Source of the DNA: Adlercreutzia agrestimuris
Lineage (GTDB): Bacteria > Actinomycetota > Coriobacteriia > Coriobacteriales > Eggerthellaceae
Length of the DNA stretch: 64,000 nucleotides
Assembly (NCBI RefSeq): GCF_943193125.1
Contig: NZ_CALPCX010000004.1
Coordinates: 202,614 to 266,613 of the forward strand
Direction of reading: 5' to 3'
Below the pieces are notes generated by a model. It saw only the letters and a program-made list of their open reading frames with translations. It was not told the origin of the DNA and searched no databases. A program made the translations under genes and the position numbers. This document shows, piece by piece, positions 1 through 8,549 of the stretch (position 1 is the stretch's first letter; every line of letters starts with the position of its first letter).

Positions 1-542
1 CTGCTAAACAAGACATTGATGTCATTACGCAAACGCAATATGTTGACATGGTGAGCTATATGCCTTCAGATATCTGTCTGAAGGCCGACAAGATGTCAAT
101 GTCGCAATCGTTGGAGCTGCGCGTACCATTCTTGGATAAAAAAGTACTTGATGTGGCGCTTCAGTTGCCGACTGCATGCCGCGTGGATGATGAGCATTCC
201 AAATACGCATTGCGCGTGGCAGCCAGCAAATTAGGTTTCCAAAACCGTGTAGCTAATATGCCCAAGCAGCCTTTTATTACGCCATTGACGGTCTGGCTGC
301 AGACAGATTTGTATTACAACCGCATCAAAGAGGCTTTTACGAGTGAGGCTGCACAGGAGTTCTTTAATGTGGACTACTTGATGCAGATGCTTGATGATCA
401 CAAATCAGCTGACTTCTCTACCGTAGAAGGTCGCGGTAAGCTCAAGATGATGCGCATTTGGAATATCTATTGTTTCTTATGCTGGTATGAAGTGTTCTTT
501 GGCGAATCAAGCAAAGCACTTGCTCCAAAAACTGCAGTGTAG
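1..542 (+). CDS. asnB: Asparagine synthase (glutamine-hydrolysing), C-terminal part
   Basis: This is the 3' end of a gene whose reading frame is already open at the left edge (first full codon at base 3), so the start is outside the window. The product contains the signature of the AsnB synthetase domain, K-ADKMSMSQSLELRVPFLD, in which the lysine and the SLE-RVPFLD segment line the ATP/aspartate site. The remaining residues match the helical C-terminus of the family. The enzyme would make asparagine from aspartate, glutamine and ATP in the cytoplasm. The N-terminal glutaminase domain cannot be seen. The gene converges on murJ, with 3 bp between the two stop codons. Confidence 0.88.
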   Translation, partial: AKQDIDVITQTQYVDMVSYMPSDICLKADKMSMSQSLELRVPFLDKKVLDVALQLPTACRVDDEHSKYALRVAASKLGFQNRVANMPKQPFITPLTVWLQTDLYYNRIKEAFTSEAAQEFFNVDYLMQMLDDHKSADFSTVEGRGKLKMMRIWNIYCFLCWYEVFFGESSKALAPKTAV

Positions 543-545
543 GTA

Positions 546-2528
546 TTAAGCGCGACCGAGCTTCGCGCGAACCTTCGCTATCAGTGAGCCAATGAATGCT
601 GCTTCGGCAATATTGAGTTTCAAAGCCAAACCAAAGGTGGTCGCCAGAGCAAGGAGGCCACCTATTATTATGTAGACAAGCGCTTGTAAGATGGAGCCAG
701 ACAAAGGTGCAATAAAGGTGGTTAACGCAAACAATACGCCCGCGCCAACCCCTGCTCCGAGTGCACCAAAGATGACACCAAAGACAAAGGCTTTAAGAAT
801 TGATGCAAGACCGAATGGGCCGAGGTGCGTACGAAGATAGATAAAGAGGCATACATCTGAGACGACATAAAACGCCACCTCAGCAACGGCTATCGTCTCT
901 AAGGGGAGAATATTTGCATGTGATGCCCCAAACATAGTCAATCCAATTTGCGCCGCTCCAGCAACGAAGTTAAAGAGCGCAAAGATCCCCATCTTTCGCA
1001 GGCTACTAAATATTTTTTGCAGGTAGGTATTGACGCCGTATACTGGCAGAGCAAATGCCAATACTGCAAGATAGGTTGCAATTGATGAGACGTTTTCCAT
1101 GGTAAAAGCGCCTGCGTGATATAGCGTTACCAAAGGTAGCGAGAACACTATCAAATAAAGCGCAAAGGGAATCATGAAGAACAAGATCTGATTAGTTCCA
1201 GACACGATACCGCGCTTGACGCCTTCGCTATTTCCTTCCGCTTGCATATCCGCAAGTTCAGTAAACATGGCTGTGGTGATAGGTACCGCTAAAAACGCAT
1301 AGGGAAGGGTGAACCACAAACGCGAATACGCCAAGATGGACGGTCCGTTTTCGGCAAAGCTATACGATGCAGCATTCTGTACTGATACCACAGCAAATGA
1401 GCAAAGCATGACAAACACTGCCGGAATGCCAATACCGAGCGTTTCGCGCAGAGCTGGGTCATGAAGATTGATGCGTGGTCGAATGCGAATGCCGTTGCGT
1501 TTGAGCGCCGGTATTTGAATAGCAAGTTGCAAAAATACACCGAGGGGATTGCCAATGGCAATGATGTAGAGCGCAAGATGTGCGTCGTGTTGAGCGACAA
1601 AGGCATACGCCACGAAAGTTGCAATAACCACAACATTGTTTGCAACAGGAGCAATGGATGACCAGAGATAATCTCGATTTGCATTCAATAACCCTGAAAG
1701 AATGGCTGTTGCACCATAAAAGACAATCTGGATGGCGAAGAATTGGAAGAAAAATACCGATGTTGCCATTTCGGACTGATCGGAATAGAAGCTTTGGGTG
1801 TAGATGATAGCCCCAGGAAAGAGCATGCAAAGAAGCGAAACAATACCAAGAAGCACAACTACAATGGTGAGCAGGTTGGAGGCGTATTCATTGCCTGCTT
1901 TCTGCCCAAGTTTTTTCTTGACGCTTAAGTAGACCGGCAAGAATGCGGTAACAATCATGCCTCCTGCCACCAGTTCATACAATTGGTTAGGAAGGTTGTT
2001 TGCTACCTGATATGAGCTGGAAAGCAGGGTAGATCCGAGCGCAAATGCCATAGCCCAGGTGCGAGCAAAACCGGTAATACGCGAGATCATGACACAAATG
2101 CTGATAAGTGCGGCTGACCCACCTACTGCCTGCGCGCTTCCTTGGAGTTCAATTTCTTCAGTTATGCTGTCGCTTTGAAAGGCTGTTTCGGCGTAGCGCT
2201 CTTCGGTAGCAACAAGCGTAGAAGGGCTTTGCTGGGATGGTGCATGGCTGCGGGATACAGACGTGCGCGGGTCGGGTGTTTGAGGCTCAAACGGATCTCG
2301 CACAACGCGCGTCTTGTCTATGCCTGCATGTTTGCCGCAAATGATTATCTCAGACGTTTTTGCAGGATCTTGTGGTTTGCGTCCTGGTTTGGGGACGACT
2401 TGCTGAGCCACGGCAGCAGCAACGGCGCTTCTATCAACGCCCACATGTTTGCCTGTGATAAAGATTTCGCCCGTGGAGCCAGGTTCATACGGACGCATAT
2501 GTTGAGCTCGTGAGAGCTTGTCTGCCAT
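546..2528 (-). CDS. murJ: Lipid II flippase MurJ (MviN family) with repeat-bearing N-terminal extension
   Basis: A 660-residue polytopic membrane protein. From about residue 135 it matches the MurJ/MviN flippase fold, with many hydrophobic helices and the typical region around residues 150-185 (ISRITGFARTWAMAFALG, then NQLYELVAGG). MurJ moves lipid II across the cytoplasmic membrane for peptidoglycan synthesis. The first 130 residues are unusual. They are hydrophilic, should be cytoplasmic, and carry two copies of a motif of about 20 residues (EIFITGKHVGVD near 21-32 and EIIICGKHAGID near 60-71), followed by a Pro/Ser/Gln-rich linker. The ATG at 2528 is chosen because both repeats lie downstream of it; the ribosome site is weak. 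The gene is divergent from nadK and lies away from the dcw cluster. Confidence 0.9.
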   Translation of the reverse strand: MADKLSRAQHMRPYEPGSTGEIFITGKHVGVDRSAVAAAVAQQVVPKPGRKPQDPAKTSEIIICGKHAGIDKTRVVRDPFEPQTPDPRTSVSRSHAPSQQSPSTLVATEERYAETAFQSDSITEEIELQGSAQAVGGSAALISICVMISRITGFARTWAMAFALGSTLLSSSYQVANNLPNQLYELVAGGMIVTAFLPVYLSVKKKLGQKAGNEYASNLLTIVVVLLGIVSLLCMLFPGAIIYTQSFYSDQSEMATSVFFFQFFAIQIVFYGATAILSGLLNANRDYLWSSIAPVANNVVVIATFVAYAFVAQHDAHLALYIIAIGNPLGVFLQLAIQIPALKRNGIRIRPRINLHDPALRETLGIGIPAVFVMLCSFAVVSVQNAASYSFAENGPSILAYSRLWFTLPYAFLAVPITTAMFTELADMQAEGNSEGVKRGIVSGTNQILFFMIPFALYLIVFSLPLVTLYHAGAFTMENVSSIATYLAVLAFALPVYGVNTYLQKIFSSLRKMGIFALFNFVAGAAQIGLTMFGASHANILPLETIAVAEVAFYVVSDVCLFIYLRTHLGPFGLASILKAFVFGVIFGALGAGVGAGVLFALTTFIAPLSGSILQALVYIIIGGLLALATTFGLALKLNIAEAAFIGSLIAKVRAKLGRA

Positions 2529-2595
2529 AGCTAAACGCTTTCTGATGCTTATGTATATAATGTCTCATCATAACAAAGTCAGAAAGAAGTCTTTT

Positions 2596-3516
2596 ATGCG
2601 CATTTTGATCATACGCAATAATTCCAACTCACAGGCAGTTGATGCCTCGTTGTTGTTGGCAACTTATTTAGCAACTCAAGGTATTGACTTTGAGATGATT
2701 GATGTGAAATCACTTGATAAGCAACCCGACGGCTTAATGATGGATGGTTGTGATTGTGCAGATGCGGCGCTTAAAGATGTTGATATGGTTGTAGCGCTTG
2801 GCGGTGATGGCACTATTTTACGTACGGCGCGGATGGTTGCTTTTTCTGGGATTCCTATTCTAGGTATCAATTATGGGCATCTTGGTTTTTTGGCGAACGC
2901 TTCAGAGGGCGGTATTGTTGCGTTGGTGGCGGCCGCTTTAAGCGGAGATGCGGTATCGGAAAAACGCTCTAATCTTCTTGTTGAGGTGGTGTGCGTAGGT
3001 GATGTTGACCCTTATGAGGGAGCTTCTAGCGAACGGCAAGACGACGCTTGGGAAGACGAAGTTTGCCCGCGTCGTTATTTTGCACTCAATGAGGTGGCGC
3101 TCACACGAGGAGCAAACGGCCGCATCATTGATTTTTCGCTCGGTATTTCTGGAGAACATGTTGCCGATATGCGGGGGGACGGATTTGTGGTTGCCTCGGC
3201 TACGGGATCTACGGGCTATGCGTTGTCTGCAGGTGGCCCTTTGGTGGCACCAGGATTTACGGGCTTGGTGGCGGTGCCCGTTGCGCCGCATACGTTGCGT
3301 GCGCGTGCGCTGGTGACCGAGAGCAGTGATGTTGTGGAGTTGACGCTTGCAACAGATCGCTCTTGCGAAGATGCCACACTTTTTATTGACGGCAATCTCG
3401 TTGAGCTGGATGCGCCGGTAAAACGCATCTATGTCTCACGTGGGCAAACCCCTACGAAGCTGTTGCGATGCAACAGTGACGGGTTTTATGCCCACGTTTC
3501 ACAAGTGTTCTTCTAG
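2596..3516 (+). CDS. nadK: NAD kinase
   Basis: A 306-residue cytoplasmic enzyme that phosphorylates NAD to NADP. It has the GGDGT motif at residues 69-73 (ALGGDGTILRTAR), NYGHLGFLA near 93-101, and the glycine-rich SATGSTGYALSAGGPLV segment near 200-217, all diagnostic of the family. An open frame extends upstream to 2518, but the ATG at 2596 gives the family-typical N-terminus (MRILIIRN) and is preceded by an AGAAAG site. It is divergent from murJ with 67 bp between the starts. Its stop overlaps the panC stop on the other strand by 3 bp. Confidence 0.93.
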   Translation: MRILIIRNNSNSQAVDASLLLATYLATQGIDFEMIDVKSLDKQPDGLMMDGCDCADAALKDVDMVVALGGDGTILRTARMVAFSGIPILGINYGHLGFLANASEGGIVALVAAALSGDAVSEKRSNLLVEVVCVGDVDPYEGASSERQDDAWEDEVCPRRYFALNEVALTRGANGRIIDFSLGISGEHVADMRGDGFVVASATGSTGYALSAGGPLVAPGFTGLVAVPVAPHTLRARALVTESSDVVELTLATDRSCEDATLFIDGNLVELDAPVKRIYVSRGQTPTKLLRCNSDGFYAHVSQVFF

Positions 3517-4370
3517 TCGTTTGGGTTAAAGAAGAAATTGTCAATGAGGCGCGTCTTTCCAATGCGTACAGCAAGGGCGCATAATATGGGTTCATTGATG
3601 CGTCCAACTATTGGCTTGATGTTTTCTTGGCTGACAATTTCAACATACTCAACATCTGCCAAAGGTTCTTTCGCCAGTATGTCGCGCATGGCTTGCGTGA
3701 TAGCGGAAGGGTTGCTTTCGCCTGATGAGGCAAGCTTTTGACCATATGCGATAGCTTGCGAGAGCACGACGGCAGCTGCACGTTCGCGCTCGGATAAGTA
3801 CGTGTTGCGCGAGCTTTTCGCCAGACTGTCAGCTTCGCGAATAATAGGGCAGCCAATAATGTCGATGGGGAAATTAAGATCGCGCACCATGCGTTTTATG
3901 ATGAGCAACTGCTGCGCATCTTTCTGGCCAAAATAGGCGCGATCGGGGGTGACAATGTTGAACAGCTTTGCCACTACCAAGCACACACCATCGAAATGAA
4001 TTGGGCGGCTTTTTCCGCATAATTCTTCAGAGAGTACCGCCATATGGATAGTAGTTGAGCGGTCGGGATAATAGAGCTCCTCGGGAGTGGGATGAAAGAC
4101 GAGAGATGCTTGAGCATCTTCACACAAAGCCAGGTCATGATTGAAGTCTCGCGGATAGCTTTCCAGGTCTTCTCCAGGACCGAATTGAGTGGGATTAACA
4201 AAAATACTTACGACAACACAGTCATTTTCGCGCACTGCTTGGTCAATGAGGCTTTTATGCCCTTCGTGCAGATAGCCCATAGTAGGAACAAGTCCAATTG
4301 TTTTGCCGCTCGCACGCCACTTGGAAACAGCTTGGCGAACTTCAGCAATGGTATGAGCAACAATGGTCAT
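3513..4370 (-). CDS. panC: Pantothenate synthetase
   Basis: A 285-residue PanC that condenses pantoate with beta-alanine using ATP to give pantothenate. Visible signatures are PTMGYLHEGH at residues 29-38 (with the HxGH nucleotidyl-transferase signature), FVNPTQF near 57-63 and YFGQKDAQQ near 145-153. A GAAGGA ribosome site lies 7 bases before the ATG. It follows panB after 88 bp on the same strand, so the two are probably co-transcribed. No panD (aspartate decarboxylase) is seen in the window, so the source of beta-alanine is not shown. Confidence 0.96.
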   Translation of the reverse strand: MTIVAHTIAEVRQAVSKWRASGKTIGLVPTMGYLHEGHKSLIDQAVRENDCVVVSIFVNPTQFGPGEDLESYPRDFNHDLALCEDAQASLVFHPTPEELYYPDRSTTIHMAVLSEELCGKSRPIHFDGVCLVVAKLFNIVTPDRAYFGQKDAQQLLIIKRMVRDLNFPIDIIGCPIIREADSLAKSSRNTYLSERERAAAVVLSQAIAYGQKLASSGESNPSAITQAMRDILAKEPLADVEYVEIVSQENIKPIVGRINEPILCALAVRIGKTRLIDNFFFNPND

Positions 4371-4458
4371 GTGTGGTTCCTTCCGAAATTACTCTATCAA
4401 GCGCAAGCCATCAGCAGGCGCGCAATATGTCTGATCTGGTCTAGTAAGGATCAATTAA

Positions 4459-5286
4459 TTAGTACAGTTTATCGAGTACGTCATCAGAGGCGCTAAAAGT
4501 ATGTTCTGGAGCAGGGAAGGTGCGTTCTGAGACTTCCTTGATGTAGGCGTCAAATCCCTCTTTCATAACGTTGCCTGCGCAGCTGAATTGCTTTACAAAT
4601 TTTGGAGTAAAGTCTCCATATAAGCCAAGCATATCCTGATAAACAAGAATTTGGCCGTCGCATCCAGCACCCGATCCGATGCCGATAGTAGGTATACGCA
4701 ATTCAGAAGAGATCTTCTCGGCAATTGCGGCAGGGATGCATTCAAGGACAAGCGCAAAAACTCCCGCTTCTTCAAGTGCGCGGGCATCGTCTAAGATCCG
4801 CTGAGCAGCTTCAAGCGTTTTACCTTGTACCTTAAAGCCACCAAAAGCATTGATGGATTGTGGGGTGAGGCCCAAATGACCCATAACAGGAATGGAAGCT
4901 CTGGTCATGGCGCGCACTTCATGGGTAAACTCAGCACCACCTTCAAGCTTAACGGCTTGCGCGCCACCTTCGGTGATGAGTCGACCGGCGTTTTGGACTG
5001 CTTGTTCAACAGAGACGTGGTATGACATATAGGGAAGGTCTGCTACCACCAAAGCGTTCTTTGCTCCACGAGATACCGCCTTTGTGTGGTGGATCATATC
5101 TTCCATAGTGACTTTGAGCGTGTCATCATATCCGAGCATGACCATGCCAAGTGAGTCGCCGACCAAGATGCCATTAATGCCTGATTCGTCCTCAAGTTTT
5201 GCTGTCGAGTAATCATAGGCTGTCAACATGGCAATTGGCTTATGGTTGTCTTTCATGCTTTGGAATGTAGTGATGGTATTTTTCAT
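4459..5286 (-). CDS. panB: 3-methyl-2-oxobutanoate hydroxymethyltransferase
   Basis: A 275-residue PanB of normal length. It makes ketopantoate from ketoisovalerate and methylene-tetrahydrofolate. Family signatures are [10 protein letters not shown] near residues 22-31, [15 protein letters not shown] near 42-56, and the mid-protein LEGGAEF and [10 protein letters not shown] segments. The ATG at 5286 has an AAGGA site about 7 bases upstream. It heads the panBC pair. Its upstream region contains a perfect 9-bp inverted repeat that overlaps a candidate -10 box (see the entry at 5311). Confidence 0.96.
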   Translation of the reverse strand: MKNTITTFQSMKDNHKPIAMLTAYDYSTAKLEDESGINGILVGDSLGMVMLGYDDTLKVTMEDMIHHTKAVSRGAKNALVVADLPYMSYHVSVEQAVQNAGRLITEGGAQAVKLEGGAEFTHEVRAMTRASIPVMGHLGLTPQSINAFGGFKVQGKTLEAAQRILDDARALEEAGVFALVLECIPAAIAEKISSELRIPTIGIGSGAGCDGQILVYQDMLGLYGDFTPKFVKQFSCAGNVMKEGFDAYIKEVSERTFPAPEHTFSASDDVLDKLY

Positions 5287-5310
5287 AATGAATCCTTACC
5301 GACAATTCCT

Positions 5311-5336
5311 TTTTTATTCACTATAACGAATAAAAA
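5311..5336 (-). promoter_or_regulatory. Inverted repeat overlapping the panB -10 region (candidate operator)
   Basis: Perfect 9-bp arms TTTTTATTC and GAATAAAAA flank the 8-base spacer ACTATAAC, about 25 bp upstream of the panB start. On the minus strand the spacer supplies a TATAGT -10-like box. No good -35 is present at 16-17 bp (CCCTTG or CCTTGT). The symmetric arms either side of the -10 look like a repressor operator. The identity of any regulator is unknown. Confidence 0.45.
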
Positions 5337-5455
5337 CTTACACAAGGGGTAAGAAAAGAGGGGCGGGAGAAATGCGAAGACGAGTACCGTTACTGCGCAA
5401 AATGCCCGCTTACGGTGCAAGTATGAAGTAAGATCGGGTTTCTTTTTTTGCTATC

Positions 5456-5484
5456 TTGAAAATTGTGTATTCGGGCTTCATAAT
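5456..5484 (+). promoter_or_regulatory. Sigma-70-type promoter for the MFS gene
   Basis: TTGAAA (5456-5461), a 17-bp spacer and CATAAT (5479-5484) lie about 30 bp upstream of the chosen start at 5515. Confidence 0.6.
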
Positions 5485-5514
5485 GTGCGCGTCATATCAC
5501 ACAGAGAGGAACTT

Positions 5515-6702
5515 ATGGAAAAGCGCGTTTTGACGCGGCGTCAGGCACGTCGTGGCTTTGTTGCGGCAACAACTATATTTTTGACTGTTTTTGCATCAAC
5601 GGCTATTCCAATTCCGCTTTATTCTACCTATCAGCAAACTATCGGGCTGACCACTACCGATATATCTAACACCATGTTGACTTATTTAGTTGGTGTGGTG
5701 CTGATGCTTTTATTTGCGGGTCGTATTTCTGATGCTCTTGGACGAAAGCCAGTGACCATCATAACTATCCTTTGTGCCATTATAGGATGCGTGATGTTTA
5801 TGGAGGCACAAAACGCACCTTCGGTGTTGACAGCGCGTTTTGTGCAGGGTATTACAAGTGGTCTTTCCATGAGCGCTATTTCTACGTTGGTGATTGATTG
5901 CGCCTCGTATTATCACTTGTCATGGGGCTCGATTGTTTCAAGTTGCGGACCGATGTTTGGGATTATGCTTGGCTCTTTGGGAGTAGGTGCGCTTTATGCA
6001 GTTGTCCCGAGTGTCTTTGTTGCGTTTTCCCTTATGATTGCCCTGTTGTTGGCATCGATGGTTTTGATGGTGTTTATCCCTGAGCCTATTGAGAAGCGCG
6101 CATCGTTTCGAGCATCGCTTAAAGTGCGTTTCTTTGTTCCTAAAAACGCACGTCTTCTTTATGTAATTACAGGAGCGTTGTATGTGGCAACCTGGTCAGT
6201 GGGTTGTTTCTTTCAATCGTTTTCGTCGCCCATTGCAACAACTTGTTTCGATGCTACAACCCCTTTGCTTGGTTCAGCAATTCTTGCAACCACTATGGCG
6301 CCGAGTGTGCTTGGTGACCCGCTCACGTCTCGCTTGCGTCCCAGTGTGGCACTTCGCTCAGCCTCTGTTGTCTTTTTGCTTTCCTGTATAGGGCTCACCT
6401 TTGTCGTTGATTCTCATATTGCGTGGCTCTATTTGGTGGTGTGCGTGATTTTTAGTTTGGCTATGGGATCATGTGTTTCCACGTCGTTGCGTATGTTGCT
6501 TTTAGCGGTTAATGCTTCACAGACGTCTGCTATCGTGTCGTCGGTCAACCTGACGGCTTATATCGGGTCTGCAATTGCAACGGTGCTTACCGGTATGCTG
6601 CTCAATGCCACTTCGTATTTCGTGGTGTTTGCTACGCTTTCGATATTGGCGCTTGTGGTAACTGTGGGAGTTCTTAGGTTTGCACGCCGATTCGATTCGT
6701 AG
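5515..6702 (+). CDS. MFS family transporter (drug/metabolite efflux type)
   Basis: A 395-residue protein made almost entirely of hydrophobic helices, consistent with a 12-helix major facilitator. The loop between helices 2 and 3 carries the MFS motif A variant AGRISDALGRKP. Substrate cannot be inferred; the general shape fits export of small molecules. The start at 5515 is preferred over an upstream in-frame ATG at 5485 because GAGAGGA lies 4 bases before it. The gene stands alone between panB (divergent) and the DUF1846 gene (convergent), with its own promoter and a likely terminator. Confidence 0.85.
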   Translation: MEKRVLTRRQARRGFVAATTIFLTVFASTAIPIPLYSTYQQTIGLTTTDISNTMLTYLVGVVLMLLFAGRISDALGRKPVTIITILCAIIGCVMFMEAQNAPSVLTARFVQGITSGLSMSAISTLVIDCASYYHLSWGSIVSSCGPMFGIMLGSLGVGALYAVVPSVFVAFSLMIALLLASMVLMVFIPEPIEKRASFRASLKVRFFVPKNARLLYVITGALYVATWSVGCFFQSFSSPIATTCFDATTPLLGSAILATTMAPSVLGDPLTSRLRPSVALRSASVVFLLSCIGLTFVVDSHIAWLYLVVCVIFSLAMGSCVSTSLRMLLLAVNASQTSAIVSSVNLTAYIGSAIATVLTGMLLNATSYFVVFATLSILALVVTVGVLRFARRFDS

Positions 6703-6713
6703 TGCTTACAAGG

Positions 6714-6775
6714 TGCACCATGGTGCATTGCGCGCTTCACTATAAGCAGCAGCGCGCAATGCAGGTGTTTATTTG
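6714..6775 (+). terminator. Palindrome and 12-bp hairpin between convergent genes
   Basis: A perfect 14-bp palindrome (TGCACCATGGTGCA, 6714-6727) runs into a perfect 12-bp stem (TGCATTGCGCGC at 6724-6735 with GCGCGCAATGCA at 6752-6763, 16-base loop). The stem is followed on the plus strand by a T-rich stretch (GGTGTTTATTT). It probably ends the MFS transcript. Confidence 0.6.
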
Positions 6776-8247
6776 TGGTAGTAGCGATGCTGCTCGTACT
6801 TTGGTTCGCAGCAAACATTAATGCCGAGTGTTTTATACAGATGCTCGTCGGTTGCTGAAATAATGACGCTAAAGAATGCATCGCATCCGCGCAGATCGTC
6901 GATGTGTTGTAAAAGCTTTTCTGCTAAAGGATTCTCTGCTGAGCTAACCGAAAGCGCTAAGAGCGTTTCGTCAGAATGTAAACGCGGGTTTTTAGAATGC
7001 AGATGTGCTGTCTTGAGGTGGCATATTGGTTCAATTACGGCATCGCTGATGACATCCACATCTTCAATACCAGCCAACGTTTTTAGGGCATTCATGAGCA
7101 CCGTGGAAGCCGCACCCAAAAGAGTGGAGGTTTTTCCTGTGATCACCGTGCCATCAGGTAATACCATTGCGCCAGCAGGCATGCCAGTTGTTTCCTCTTT
7201 AAGGAGTGCTGCAGAGCGTGCTGGTGAATAAGACGGGTTGACATCAGCTTGACTCATGAGCATCTCAAGCTTGCTTACCATATCAGAGCCATCGCCAGTG
7301 CATTTAGCCTTAACGGCTGCTTGGAAGTAGCGGCGAACAATCTCCATCTTGGCAGCGTCACGTACCGCTTCATCATCTGTGATTGCCATGCCGGCCATGT
7401 TGACACCCATATCGGTGGGTGATTGGTAAGGACAAGATCCAGAGATTTTATCCAGAATAGTTTTGAGTACGGGGAAAATTTCTACATCTCGGTTGTAGTT
7501 AACCGTGCGCTGATCATAGGCTTCAAGATGAAATGGATCAATAATGTTTGCGTCATCAAGGTCAACCGTTGCTGCTTCATAGGCAATATTGACAGGGTGC
7601 TTGAGTGGCAAATTCCAGATGGGGAATGTTTCATATTTTGCATACCCTGCTTCAGTTCCGCGCTTGTGTTCATGGTAAAGCTGCGAAAGGCAGGTAGCCA
7701 TTTTGCCTGAGCCGGGGCCAGGCGCAGTTACCACAACAAGCGGACGAGAGGTTTCAATATAGTCATTTTTACCATAACCCTCATCGCTTACGATATGTTC
7801 GATATCGTATGGATATCCTGCAATGGGGTAGTGAAGGCTGCTTTTGACGCCCAGAGCATCAAGTCGGCGCCTAAAGGCATCAGCTGCTGGCTGGTTGGTG
7901 TAATGCGTAATTACGACGCTTCCCACCAAAAAGCCCATAGAGCGGAAGATGTCCATTAGGCGAAGCACATCATCATCGTAGGTGATGCCAAGGTCACCGC
8001 GAACCTTATTGTTTTCTATGTGGTTAGCGTTGATGACAATAATGATTTCAACATCATCTTTTAGTTGCTTAAGCATGCGAATCTTAGAATCTGGCTCAAA
8101 ACCAGGTAAAACGCGCGAAGCATGGTAGTCGTCAAAGAGCTTTCCGCCAAACTCTAAGTAAAGCTTACCGCCAAATTGGTCAATGCGTTCGCGAATTCGT
8201 TCTGCTTGAAGTTCAATGTATTTTTCATTGTCGAAACCAATGCGCAT
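6769..8247 (-). CDS. DUF1846 domain protein
   Basis: A 492-residue protein that matches the DUF1846 family along its whole length (MRIGFDNEKYIELQ at the start, GKLFDDYHASRVLPGF near residues 40-55, VVTAPGPGSGKMATCLSQLYHE near 170-191). The last segment resembles a nucleotide-binding loop. The biochemical role of the family is not established to my knowledge. The start at 8247 is chosen because AAGGAGG lies 9 bases upstream; an upstream in-frame ATG at 8274 has no such site. It is divergent from cydA across a 300-bp gap. Confidence 0.9.
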   Translation of the reverse strand: MRIGFDNEKYIELQAERIRERIDQFGGKLYLEFGGKLFDDYHASRVLPGFEPDSKIRMLKQLKDDVEIIIVINANHIENNKVRGDLGITYDDDVLRLMDIFRSMGFLVGSVVITHYTNQPAADAFRRRLDALGVKSSLHYPIAGYPYDIEHIVSDEGYGKNDYIETSRPLVVVTAPGPGSGKMATCLSQLYHEHKRGTEAGYAKYETFPIWNLPLKHPVNIAYEAATVDLDDANIIDPFHLEAYDQRTVNYNRDVEIFPVLKTILDKISGSCPYQSPTDMGVNMAGMAITDDEAVRDAAKMEIVRRYFQAAVKAKCTGDGSDMVSKLEMLMSQADVNPSYSPARSAALLKEETTGMPAGAMVLPDGTVITGKTSTLLGAASTVLMNALKTLAGIEDVDVISDAVIEPICHLKTAHLHSKNPRLHSDETLLALSVSSAENPLAEKLLQHIDDLRGCDAFFSVIISATDEHLYKTLGINVCCEPKYEQHRYYHK

Positions 8248-8355
8248 GCGCACATTCCTCCTTGAAGCTGGCAAACTGTGGCGCCGTGAAGACTGGTGTT
8301 TCTGGTCGCCTTTTGTGTCAGACAGATAGTATAGCGCTTAGAACTCTCAGTAAGG

Positions 8356-8437
8356 TTGTTAAAGTGTTAAAGAACCGTCGTAGTTAATGGAGCTATTTGG
8401 TTGTATATTGATCAAGACTGCTTTCAAGAGAAAGCAG
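8356..8437 (+). promoter_or_regulatory. cydA upstream region: imperfect dyad and 8-bp hairpin
   Basis: Two elements lie in the divergent gap before cydA. An imperfect dyad (TTGTTAAAGTGTTAAAGAA at 8356-8374) has a left half like a Rex redox-repressor half-site but a poor right half. A perfect hairpin follows (CTGCTTTC-AAGA-GAAAGCAG, 8418-8437). cydAB genes are known Rex targets in other Gram-positive bacteria; the assignment here is only an inference. Confidence 0.3.
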
Positions 8438-8549
8438 CAAAGATCTGCTTCATGTATCACAGTGGATAACCCGTGTACTACGTCTTGAATGCCACCGTCA
8501 TGTGCCGTATGCGCGTGTAGCTCTGTGATGGATGAAGCATGAGGACGAA

